Positions 8,266 to 17,800 of a DNA stretch of 64,000 nucleotides are shown piece by piece; the stretch's first letter is position 1, and every line of letters begins with the position of its first letter. Under the pieces are notes generated by a model. The model was given only the letters and a program-made list of their open reading frames with translations, had not been told where the DNA came from and did not search any database. The DNA lies in assembly GCF_025567085.1 (NCBI RefSeq), contig NZ_JAOQJN010000005.1, positions 62,001 to 126,000 of the forward strand, in the 5' to 3' direction. Made by a program: the position numbers and the translations under genes. The stretch comes from Bovifimicola ammoniilytica. GTDB taxonomy: Bacteria; Bacillota; Clostridia; Lachnospirales; Lachnospiraceae.

Positions 8266-10785
8266 ATGCACAAAGAAAAAGCAATTAAAAAAATAAGATA
8301 CGTGATTACGACGTTAGTAGTGTTTATGGCTGCCATCATGGGAAAATCGTATTTTAGTGTGGTGGAAGCGAATGCAGAAGAAACGGAACATAGTGCAGTA
8401 TATGTCGAATCTAAAGGTGAAGATTCAATAAGTGCTGTACAGGTGACATCTAATAATGTAGCTGCATCTGAAGATAAAAGCAGTAATGTGAAAACAGGTT
8501 GGCAGAAAATAGACGGTAAATGGTATTATTATGATTCTAATTCAGTATTGCAGAAGTCGAAGTGGATAAACACAAATAGTAAATGGTACTATGTAGATAA
8601 AACAGGCGAAATGCAGACATCAAAGTGGATAAATGCAAAAAACAAGTGGTACTATGTAAGCAAAACAGGTGAAATGCAGACATCGAAATGGATAAACGTA
8701 AAAAACAAGTGGTACTATGTAGGCAAAACAGGTGAAATGCAGACATCAAAGTGGATAAATGTAAAAAACAAGTGGTACTATGTAAGCAAAACAGGTGAAA
8801 TGCAGACATCGAAATGGATAAACGTAAATAGCAAGTGGTACTATGTAAATAAAACAGGTGAAATGCAGACATCAAAATGGATAAGCAGTACATACTACGT
8901 AAAAACTGATGGAAGTATGGCAGTGTCTGAATGGGTAGACAATAACAAATATTATGTTGGTGAAGATGGAAAATGGATAAAAACAGTCGTAAAAGGTCAG
9001 ACAATTAAGTTTGGCATAGAGCCATTCAAAAAAGCAGTCCCATCTACTGCTACAAAGATACATTTCATAAGTAAAAAAGATATGCCGGCTGATGTGGCAG
9101 CTAAGTTAAATTCGCAGAAAGGCACAGACATCAGTTCGGATAATAATGGTGTAATAAAAGTATATGCAATAGGTACAGAATATTATGTTGTAAGCATAAC
9201 TGATGAAAAAATGGGACCTAACAATTGTCCGTATATGTTTATGGATTATAAAATATCGGATATAGAATTTAAAAATTTTGATACGTCAAATGTAACGAAT
9301 ATGTCCTGCATGTTTGCAGGTTGTAGTGAATTAAAAGAGTTAAACATAAGCAATTTTGATACATCAAAAGTAAGAGATATGTCAGACATGTTTTACTCAT
9401 GCAGTGAATTAATTGAATTGTATTTAGGTAACTTTAATACATCAAATGTAACAAATATGCGTAACATGTTTGAGAAGTGCAGCAAATTAAAAGAGTTAAA
9501 TTTAAGCAATTTTAATACATCGAAAGTAACAGATATGTCAGATATGTTTTTTGGATGTGGTAATTTAAGTGAATTAAATATAAGTAATTTTAATACGTCG
9601 AAAGTAATAGATATGTCATATATGTTTGCCTGCTGTAGATCGTTGAGCCGGTTAAATGTAGATAACTTTAATACATCTAATGTAAAAACCACGAGCTTTA
9701 TGTTTAAAGAATGTAGCAAATTAAATGAATTAAATTTAAGCAGTTTTAATACATCTAATGTAACAGATATGAAGTATATGTTTATGGGATGTAGTGGGTT
9801 GAAACAGTTAAACGTAAGCAGTTTTAATACATCTAATGTATATGACATGAGATATATGTTTATAGATTGTGGTGAATTAAATCAATTGGATTTAAGCAAC
9901 TTTTATACATCGAAAGTAACAGATATGTCACATATGTTTAGTGGTTGCAGCGGATTAAATAAACTGGATATAAGCAATTTTGATACATCAAGAGTTATAG
10001 AGATGCAATATATGTTTAGTGAATGTAGTGGGTTGACCAGTCTGGATTTGAAAAACTTTAATACACAATATGTAACAAATATGCATATGATGTTTAAAAA
10101 CTGTAGCAAATTAACACGATTGAATGTAAGCAGCTTTGATACTTCAAATGTAGTAAGCATGTATCATATGTTTAGTGGCTGCAGTTCATTAAGGAGTCTG
10201 GAATTGAGCAGATTTGATACTTCGTCAGTAACAATGATGGATAACATGTTTGATGGCTGCAGCAATTTAAGTAATCTGGATTTAAGTAACTTTAATACAT
10301 CAAGAGTTATAGAGATGCAATATATGTTCAGGGACTGCAGTAAATTGGAACAATTGGATATAAGCAGATTTAAAACATCTAAAGTAACTAATATGCGATA
10401 TATGTTTAGTGGCTGCAGTTCATTAAATAAATTAGATATAAGTAGTTTTGATACATCTAAAGTAACAGATATGTCACATATGTTTGCATATTGCAGTGGA
10501 TTAAGCCAATTGGACATAAGTAGCTTTAATACGTCCGAAGTAACGCATATGGGAGGTATGTTCTATACTTGTTTAAATATCAGCACAATATATGCAAACA
10601 ATAAATTTAATGTTGATAATGTCATAGAAGGTGATAACATATTTTATGGATGTAATAAACTTACAGGTGCAAAAGGAACGAAGTATGGAATGTATAAAAG
10701 TGATATAAAATATGCACATATAGATGGAGGTTCATCTAATCCGGGATACTTTACACAGACAGGCTTTATGAAAGACGGCAATTAA
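8266..10785 (+). CDS. BspA-like (DUF285) surface protein with cell-wall-binding repeats relocated to the N-terminus
   Basis: An 839-residue exported protein. ATG 8266 has GGAGGA nine bases upstream. A signal peptide (residues 1-38) is followed at ~65-240 by CW repeats, including five 63-bp DNA units (8560-8874). The shared cap module lies at ~250-330 and about 18 DUF285 repeats run to ~795. The order is reversed relative to the four paralogues, which carry CW repeats at the C-terminus. It ends at a TAA (KDGN-stop) exactly where the others begin their C-terminal CW region; decayed CW coding sequence continues in the same frame after the stop (10786-10970). The protein should still be wall-bound through the N-terminal repeats. 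Confidence 0.85.
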   Translation: MHKEKAIKKIRYVITTLVVFMAAIMGKSYFSVVEANAEETEHSAVYVESKGEDSISAVQVTSNNVAASEDKSSNVKTGWQKIDGKWYYYDSNSVLQKSKWINTNSKWYYVDKTGEMQTSKWINAKNKWYYVSKTGEMQTSKWINVKNKWYYVGKTGEMQTSKWINVKNKWYYVSKTGEMQTSKWINVNSKWYYVNKTGEMQTSKWISSTYYVKTDGSMAVSEWVDNNKYYVGEDGKWIKTVVKGQTIKFGIEPFKKAVPSTATKIHFISKKDMPADVAAKLNSQKGTDISSDNNGVIKVYAIGTEYYVVSITDEKMGPNNCPYMFMDYKISDIEFKNFDTSNVTNMSCMFAGCSELKELNISNFDTSKVRDMSDMFYSCSELIELYLGNFNTSNVTNMRNMFEKCSKLKELNLSNFNTSKVTDMSDMFFGCGNLSELNISNFNTSKVIDMSYMFACCRSLSRLNVDNFNTSNVKTTSFMFKECSKLNELNLSSFNTSNVTDMKYMFMGCSGLKQLNVSSFNTSNVYDMRYMFIDCGELNQLDLSNFYTSKVTDMSHMFSGCSGLNKLDISNFDTSRVIEMQYMFSECSGLTSLDLKNFNTQYVTNMHMMFKNCSKLTRLNVSSFDTSNVVSMYHMFSGCSSLRSLELSRFDTSSVTMMDNMFDGCSNLSNLDLSNFNTSRVIEMQYMFRDCSKLEQLDISRFKTSKVTNMRYMFSGCSSLNKLDISSFDTSKVTDMSHMFAYCSGLSQLDISSFNTSEVTHMGGMFYTCLNISTIYANNKFNVDNVIEGDNIFYGCNKLTGAKGTKYGMYKSDIKYAHIDGGSSNPGYFTQTGFMKDGN
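8560..8874 (+). repeat. Five 63-bp coding tandem repeats (N-terminal CW region)
   Basis: Units start at 8560, 8623, 8686, 8749 and 8812. Each encodes KWINxxxKWYYVxKTGEMQTS, and they differ from one another by only a few bases. They look recently amplified. Confidence 0.9.
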
Positions 10786-10970
10786 ATTGTATACAGAAAT
10801 GTAGATAGAAACAATGCAAGAGGAGTAAAGCAGACAGGCTTGCAGGATATCGACAGTAAATGGTACTATTTTACAAAGATGGAATTATTGAGAAATCAAA
10901 ATGGACTGGCAATACCTATTACGTGAAGACTGACGGAAATATGCCGAAATCTGAAAAAACCTTAAAATAA
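10786..10970 (+). pseudogene. Decayed C-terminal cell-wall-binding repeats of the preceding gene
   Basis: Directly after the TAA at 10783-10785 the same frame reads GVKQTGLQDIDSKWYYF. After a frameshift near 10875 it reads IIEKSKWTGNTYYVKTDGNM and stops at 10970. This is clearly a CW anchor like that of the paralogues, broken by one nonsense and one frameshift change. Confidence 0.8.
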
Positions 10971-11055
10971 TTATCAAAATAACAATACATATATCATATT
11001 TTAGTGTTATAATAAGCATATATAGATTTCGGAAAAGCAAAGGCGGTTAAAATAC

Positions 11056-12666
11056 ATGAGAAACAGATTTAAGAAAATTATTTCTACAGTTCTGGCATTA
11101 GTATTGTCCGGCACGATGCTGATATCAGCACCTATATCAGTAAGAGCAGATTCTTCAATTGTAGACAAAGCGATAACATGGGCGATGAAAATTGCAAATG
11201 ACAATTCGCATGGATATAGTCAGGTAAACAGATGGGGACCTGATTACGACTGTTCATCTTTTATAATCCAGGCATTTAAAAATGCAGGAGCAGATATTGA
11301 TACAAGTAAAGTGAGTTATACCGGAAATATGCGTTCATATTTTACAACGCATGGTTTTATATGGATACCTTGGAGCCAGATAGGAGACAAGTCTAAATTA
11401 ATAAGAGGCGATATACTTTTGTGTGAAGGAGTACATACTGAATTATACATAGGAAATGGGCAACTTGTAGGTGCACATACAGATTATGGATATCCACAAC
11501 CCGGGGATCAGACAGGCAAAGAGATTTCAGTTACATCATATTATTACAGCTCATCACAGCCGTGGGGTGGTGTTTTAAGGTATTCAGGAAATGTTGCATC
11601 AAATTCCTGTGATTGTTCAACATCATACGCAGGGACATATGTTGTTAATACTGACGACTCATCATTGATAATGAGAAGTGGACATGGTACCGGATATTCG
11701 ATAATTACAACTATTCCTGAGGCGACTGAAGTAAAGGTAACCAAAGGAAATGGTTCATGGGCTCATGTAGAATGGAATGGCTATAGCGGATATTGTTCTA
11801 TGGAATATCTTAAGAAAAAATACAATAATCCAAAAGGAACAATTGACAGTATCAGTGGTGGTGTCGGAAGCGTAGATGTACGTGGCTGGGCATTTGATTC
11901 AGATGACATATCAACCTCGATATATATAGATGTTTATATAGGTGGTCCGGCGGGTTCGGGAGTACCATGTCATACTATAGTCGCAAACGGATACAGACCA
12001 GATGTTAATAAAGTATATAGTGTGGGTGATAACCATGGTTATTCCGAGAAAATATATACAGATTATACAGGACTACAATCAGTATACGTCTATGCAATTA
12101 ATATTGGCGGCGGAGAGAATGTATTCTTAGGAACAAAACAGGTGAATATCGAAGAAAATACAGAGATAACAGATGGATGGCATGAAGAATCAGGCTCAAA
12201 ATATTATTATGAAAATGGTAATAAGATAACGGGATGGAAGAAAATTGACAATAAATGGTATTATTTTGAAAATAATGGTATCCTGCAGAACTCAAAATGG
12301 ATAAAAACAAGTAACAAATGGTACTATGTAGATGGCAGTGGCGTAATGCAGACCGCAAAATGGTTGAAGCTTAATGATAAATGGTATTATGTAGATGGCA
12401 ATGGAGTAATGCAGACAGGCTGGCAGAAACTGAGTAATAAATGGTATTACTTTAATACATCAGGAGTGATGCAGTTATCAAAATGGTTATACATAAATAA
12501 CAAATGGTATCATTTAGATGCAAATGGAGTTATGGAAACCTCTAAGTGGATAAGCGGTACGTATTACGTTAAAGCCAATGGAACAATGGCAGTATCGGAG
12601 TGGGTAGATAATGGCAAATACTATGTAGATGCTGATGGTAAATGGGTTAAAGGTGCTAAAAAATAG
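11056..12666 (+). CDS. Secreted NlpC/P60-like peptidoglycan hydrolase with SH3 and cell-wall-binding repeats
   Basis: A 536-residue exported protein with a signal peptide (residues 1-32, ISVRADS). Residues ~35-180 form a papain-fold amidase/endopeptidase of the NlpC/P60 or phage-amidase (Amidase_5) type. The nucleophile is Cys66 in DYDCSSFI, and the likely catalytic His is His127 in GVHTELYIGNG. Residues ~193-255 are a bacterial SH3 domain (VNTDDSSLIMRSGHG...). Residues ~258-365 are a beta-rich module (VDVRGWAFDSDD...VYVYAINIGGG) common in Firmicute cell-wall proteins. CW repeats fill ~372-536. Probable substrate is peptidoglycan stem or cross-bridge peptides (family knowledge). It could remodel the wall where the surface proteins dock. 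It lies between BspA-like genes and shares their anchor sequence. Confidence 0.85.
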   Translation: MRNRFKKIISTVLALVLSGTMLISAPISVRADSSIVDKAITWAMKIANDNSHGYSQVNRWGPDYDCSSFIIQAFKNAGADIDTSKVSYTGNMRSYFTTHGFIWIPWSQIGDKSKLIRGDILLCEGVHTELYIGNGQLVGAHTDYGYPQPGDQTGKEISVTSYYYSSSQPWGGVLRYSGNVASNSCDCSTSYAGTYVVNTDDSSLIMRSGHGTGYSIITTIPEATEVKVTKGNGSWAHVEWNGYSGYCSMEYLKKKYNNPKGTIDSISGGVGSVDVRGWAFDSDDISTSIYIDVYIGGPAGSGVPCHTIVANGYRPDVNKVYSVGDNHGYSEKIYTDYTGLQSVYVYAINIGGGENVFLGTKQVNIEENTEITDGWHEESGSKYYYENGNKITGWKKIDNKWYYFENNGILQNSKWIKTSNKWYYVDGSGVMQTAKWLKLNDKWYYVDGNGVMQTGWQKLSNKWYYFNTSGVMQLSKWLYINNKWYHLDANGVMETSKWISGTYYVKANGTMAVSEWVDNGKYYVDADGKWVKGAKK

Positions 12667-12701
12667 AATATAACAAATGAGAAAGAATGGAGGACTTATA
12701 T

Positions 12702-14603
12702 ATGAATAAGAAGATCATTAAAAGTATAAGGAACACAATTATGGCGGTTATTGCAATTGCAATCGTATTTGTTGGAATAGCGTTTTTAAACGATATGGAG
12801 GTAAGTGCAGCAGAAGAACAGATGGCAACTTTTGATAAATGGGTATTTAGAACTTCAATTTCAAATGATGCTACAGAGATATATTTTATGTCTAAAAAAG
12901 AGCTGCCTACAGACGTTGCTTCTAAGATTAATACTCTGAAAGGTACAGATATTAGTGTAGGTACAGATGGTTCAGTACAGTTATTTAGAATAGGAACAAG
13001 ATATTATGTAGTAAGCATGAATAATGTGAAAATGCAGCCGGATACATGTAAGGCTATGTTTTCTAATCTGGATTCTTTAACAAAAGTAGAGTTTAAAAAT
13101 TTTGAAACGAAAAATGTGATAGATATGTCAAATATGTTTATTGGTTGTAGTTCATTAAGCAACGTAGATGTAAGTAGTTTTGATACTTGTAAAGTAACAA
13201 GTATGGCGGCTATGTTTAAATGGTGTGAGAAAATAAGCAGCCTTGATTTAAGTGGATTTAACACAAGCAATGTAATAGATATGAATGATATGTTTAGAGC
13301 ATGTAAAGGCTTAACAAATTTGAATTTATCAGGATTTGACACAAGTAAAGTAACCGATATGAATGGTATATTTGAAGCATGTGAAGGTCTGACAAAATTA
13401 AATGTATCAGGATTTAATACAAATAATGTAACAGATATGAGTTATATGTTTGATAATTGTATAAATCTTACAGAGTTAAATGTATCAGGATTTAATACAA
13501 GCAAAGTAATCGATATGAGTGGAATGTTTCAAAAATGCCAAAGCCTGACAAATATAGATGTAAGTAATTTTGATACAAGTAAAGTAACAGACATGAGTTA
13601 TATGTTTAATATGTGCAAAGGATTGACTAACATAAACGTAGCTGGATTTGATACAAGTAGTGTAATCAATATGAATGCTATGTTTCAGATGTGTAATAAC
13701 TTAAAAAATGTAGATGTAAGCAATTTTGATACAAGCAAAGTAACAAACATGAGTTATATGTTTAGTGGTTGTATGAATCTTACAGAGTTAAATCTTATGG
13801 GATTTAATACAGACAAAGTAACAAATATGAGTTATATGTTTAAAGAGTGCATTAATTTACAGAAAATAATTGTTAGTAATAAATTTAATGTAAATAATGT
13901 AACAGATGATGCAAAAATGTTTTTGCGAGCAAGAAAGCTTGTGGGTGAAAAAGGTACAGAGTATTCAGAAGATAAGGTATCAAAAGAATATGCCCATATA
14001 GATGGTGGTTCAACTAATCCGGGATATTTTACGCTTGCAGGAGTTAGTAAAGCAGGCTGGAAGAAAGTTGATAACAAACAGTATTATTATAACAGCAATG
14101 GTGTTTTACAGAAATTAAAATGGATAAAAACAAATAATAAATGGTACTATGTAGATAAATTAGGTGTAATGCAGACATCTAAATGGATAAAAGGTACATA
14201 TTATGTGAAAGCTGATGGAACTATGGCAATTTCTGAAATAGTAGAAGGTAAATATTATGTAGGCACTGATGGTAAATGGCAGAAACTGAAAGGCTGGCAG
14301 AAGATTAATGACAAATGGTATTATTTTAATTCTAAATCAGTAATTCAGAAGTTAAAATGGATAAAAATAAACAATAAATGGTACTATGTAGATAAATCAG
14401 GAGTAATGCAGTCATCAAAATGGGTAAGTATCAACAAAAAATGGTATTATTTCGATAAATCCGGAGTAATGCAGACCTCTAAGTGGATAAGCGGTACATA
14501 TTACGTTAAAGCTGATGGAACAATGGCAGTATCGGAGTGGGTAGATAATGGCAAATACTATGTAGATGCTGATGGTAAATGGGTTAAAGGTGCAAAGAAA
14601 TAA
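12702..14603 (+). CDS. BspA-like (DUF285) surface protein with C-terminal cell-wall-binding repeats
   Basis: A 633-residue exported protein. ATG 12702 is supported by GGAGG at 12689-12693; an upstream in-frame ATG at 12687 is not. Signal peptide at residues 1-38 (MEVSAAEEQ). The shared cap (IYFMSKKELPTDV...YYVVSMNN) follows, then about eleven DUF285 repeats, then a CW region of about nine units to the end. The final CW units match the anchor of the 11056 gene closely at DNA level. It starts 35 bases after the hydrolase gene and is probably co-transcribed. Fifth member of the array; function inferred as adhesion or ligand display. Confidence 0.85.
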   Translation: MNKKIIKSIRNTIMAVIAIAIVFVGIAFLNDMEVSAAEEQMATFDKWVFRTSISNDATEIYFMSKKELPTDVASKINTLKGTDISVGTDGSVQLFRIGTRYYVVSMNNVKMQPDTCKAMFSNLDSLTKVEFKNFETKNVIDMSNMFIGCSSLSNVDVSSFDTCKVTSMAAMFKWCEKISSLDLSGFNTSNVIDMNDMFRACKGLTNLNLSGFDTSKVTDMNGIFEACEGLTKLNVSGFNTNNVTDMSYMFDNCINLTELNVSGFNTSKVIDMSGMFQKCQSLTNIDVSNFDTSKVTDMSYMFNMCKGLTNINVAGFDTSSVINMNAMFQMCNNLKNVDVSNFDTSKVTNMSYMFSGCMNLTELNLMGFNTDKVTNMSYMFKECINLQKIIVSNKFNVNNVTDDAKMFLRARKLVGEKGTEYSEDKVSKEYAHIDGGSTNPGYFTLAGVSKAGWKKVDNKQYYYNSNGVLQKLKWIKTNNKWYYVDKLGVMQTSKWIKGTYYVKADGTMAISEIVEGKYYVGTDGKWQKLKGWQKINDKWYYFNSKSVIQKLKWIKINNKWYYVDKSGVMQSSKWVSINKKWYYFDKSGVMQTSKWISGTYYVKADGTMAVSEWVDNGKYYVDADGKWVKGAKK

Positions 14604-14702
14604 AATAGAACATAGTTGATATCAACTGGATAAGGGGTATGAAAGAGTGTGTCATATATATCCTGCACATTTCATTTCATTTTCTATCAAAATTATATAG
14701 AC

Positions 14703-14753
14703 AATCTACTTTTTGCGTGTTATTATGGAAATGTAGCACAAAAAAAGTAGATT
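14703..14753 (+). promoter_or_regulatory. Long inverted repeat upstream of the MalS-like amylase
   Basis: AATCTACTTTTT (14703-14714) is a perfect complement of AAAAAGTAGATT (14742-14753), and GTG/CAC extends the pairing inside. It could be a terminator for the preceding gene, active in either direction, or an operator for the amylase. A possible amylase promoter lies between it and the start: TTGAGT 14799-14804, 16 bases, TATAAA 14821-14826. Confidence 0.45.
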
Positions 14754-14863
14754 TATAATAAAAAAATTGTGAATAAAACACATAAGATTGATTGTGTATT
14801 GAGTTTGCATTTTTTTTAATTATAAAATTTGTGAAAATTATGTTAAAAGGAGGACATTATTTT

Positions 14864-17800
14864 ATGAAAAAGTTAAAAAATTTAACTTTGAAATGCGCAT
14901 CATTTATGATGGCAACGGTGATGGTCGGAACAGGGTTCCTAGATAGTCTGACATTATCATCAAAGAGAATAACAGGCAACATATCGAATGGTATCGTTGC
15001 AGAAGCGGCAGAAACAGGGACGGTAAATGCAGATACGTTTTCGTGGGACAATGCATCTGTATACTTCTTGCTTACAGACAGATTTAGAAATGGTGATACA
15101 TCAAATGACCATTCATACAATAGAGGACTGGATAAAAACGGAAATGTAATTAACGTTTCTGATGACAGGGGAACATTCCATGGTGGAGACTTTAAAGGTG
15201 TAACACAGTCAATCAAAGAGGGATATTTCAATAATCTTGGTGTTAATGCAATCTGGATTAGTGCACCATACGAACAGATTCATGGTTACATAGTAGGTGG
15301 TGATGGTTCACCAAGTTTTGCACATTATTCATATCATGGATATTATGTACTTGATTATACTAATTCTGATGCTAACTTTGGTACAATGGACGAGTTCAAA
15401 GAATTAGTAGATACAGCACATGAACATGGAATAAGAGTCGTAATGGATATCGTTCTTAACCATGCAGGTTATAACAGCTTATACGATATGAATGAATATG
15501 GCTTTGGTAGTGTTAAAAGTGGCTGGGAAGACTACTACTATTCAATGACTAATGTTAATAATAAAGATTACCATAGTTACATTGATTACGAGGCAGATGC
15601 TGTGGCATGGGGAAAATGGTGGGGCTCTGACTGGGTAAGAGCAGGACTTCCAGGCTACACAGCGGGTGGCGGAGATAGCTACACAATGTCGCTTGCCGGC
15701 TTACCTGACTTCAGAACAGAATCAACAGCAACAGTTGGTATCCCTGCATTCCTTGAGAAGAAATGGAAATCAGAGGGACGTTATGATTCAGAAGTAGCAG
15801 AACTTAAGAGCTATCTTAGTTCACATGGCTATGATATGACGGTTACAAACTGCATTTCTTACTGGTTATCAACATGGGTACGTGAGTATGGTGTTGATGG
15901 TTTCAGATGTGATACAGCTAAACACGTTGAATTTGCATCATGGAAGAGACTTAATGATATGTGTACAGAGGCTCTTAAGACATGGAAAGCGAATAACCCT
16001 GATAAGAAATTAGATGACCTTGATTTCTGGATGACTGGTGAATGTTGGGATCATGGTGTAGATAATGACGCATATTATTCAAAGGGTGGTTTCGACTCTA
16101 TGATTAACTTCGAGACAACAGGCGGCGGAATGTTGGCTGAAGGTAGAATAGAATCAGTATATGCAAGATATGCAACAGCAATTAATGACACACCTGACTT
16201 TAATGTATTATCATATATGTCATCACACGACTCTACATTAGCTCGTGGTAATATGGTATACCTTGGTTCGGCACTTTTATTATTACCAGGTGGAATACAG
16301 ATTTACTATGGTGATGAGACAAACAGAGGATTAGTTGATAGCATCCCATTTGATGGAAATGGTGGTGCAGGCCATTCACTCAGAAGTGATATGAACTGGG
16401 ATTCAATTGATGAAACCGTTTTATCACATTGGCAGAAAGTCGGAACATTCAGAAATAGCCATATTGCAGTAGGTGCTGGTCAGAATACTACTATAACAAC
16501 AAGTTCAGGACATGCATTTACAAGAACATATGAAAGTGGAAATATTAAAGACAGAGTTGCATTCTGTATCGCTGCAGCAGCTAATACAGAAGTTACAATG
16601 GATGTCAGCAATGTATGGAAAGATGGCGACAGAGTTGTTAACTACTATGATTCATCATCGGCAGTAGTTACAGACGGAAAAGTTACATTTAACAGTGGTG
16701 CAAATGGAACAGTTCTTGTTCAGGACCCTGATGGAAAACCATTAGTTACAATTAATGGTGAAGCTAAATTCAAAGGAACACAGAAGGTTACAGTAAGCCT
16801 TAAAGATACAAAACAGGCAGTTATATCTGTAGATGGAGCTAAGAAATTTATTGTTAAAGATGGTGATTCATTTACAATTGGTGCGACAGCTTATGAAGGC
16901 GACACAGTAACAGTTTCGTATACAGCCGAGAATGAAAAGGGCGTAGTCAATGGTAAGGCTACATTCTATAAAGCTTATGGAAATGAAGACGTAGGCGGCG
17001 GTGGAGAAGAAGAAAAAGAAGATAATATTATAAGAATTAAGATGGCAAATGGTTCAGCACCATATCTCTATGCATGGACTGGCGCCTCAACAGCATTAAC
17101 AGATGCATGGCCAGGAACTAAGTTAACAGAGAAAGATTCGGATGGTTACTATACATTTGAATTTGCTAAGGATATATCAACATATAATGTAATTATTAAT
17201 GATGGTGGCTCTGGACAGACATCAGATATAACAGGATTAAAGGGAAAAGTTACAGTTAATGTAGCTTCTGACTTTACAACAAAGATCAATGGTGGATCAG
17301 TTGAAGTTGTAGAGAATACAGTAACAATTCATATTAAACCATATTCAGATGTTGCACCTTTCTTATATGTTTGGGACAATTCAGGCAGCTACAATGGTGG
17401 TTTCCCTGGTAAGCAGTTAAGTAATCCTGATGCGGATGGCTGGTATACATTTGTTAAAGAGGGTGTGTCATCACTTAACTGTATAGTTGGCGATGGTGGA
17501 AGCTCAAACAGAACAGGTGATATTACTGGAATTACAAGTGAGGCATGGATAACAATTAAGAGCGCCGATAATACTAAGTATGATATAGAGAAGACTCCTG
17601 TAATTGAATCAAAATATACTTTATTAAGAAAAGAAGCAAGAGCTGTTAAGAATCTTACAGTATCAGATTATACACAGGCTTCATATAAGAAATTATATAG
17701 CTATATTGCACAGGCAGACAAGTTAGTGGCATTAGGTGAGAAAGAAGCAGATATTACTGAAGTAGAGACTACATATAATAATATAATAAATGCTAAGAAA

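Noticed and set aside
7671..8874. Regular repeats that could be taken for a CRISPR array
   Set aside because: Repeat units are contiguous, in frame, encode CW motifs and have no unique spacers.
1498..10517. Many long minus-strand open frames opposite the DUF285 and CW repeats
   Set aside because: They mirror the periodic coding repeats, lack ribosome sites and change with repeat number; they are shadows of the plus-strand genes.
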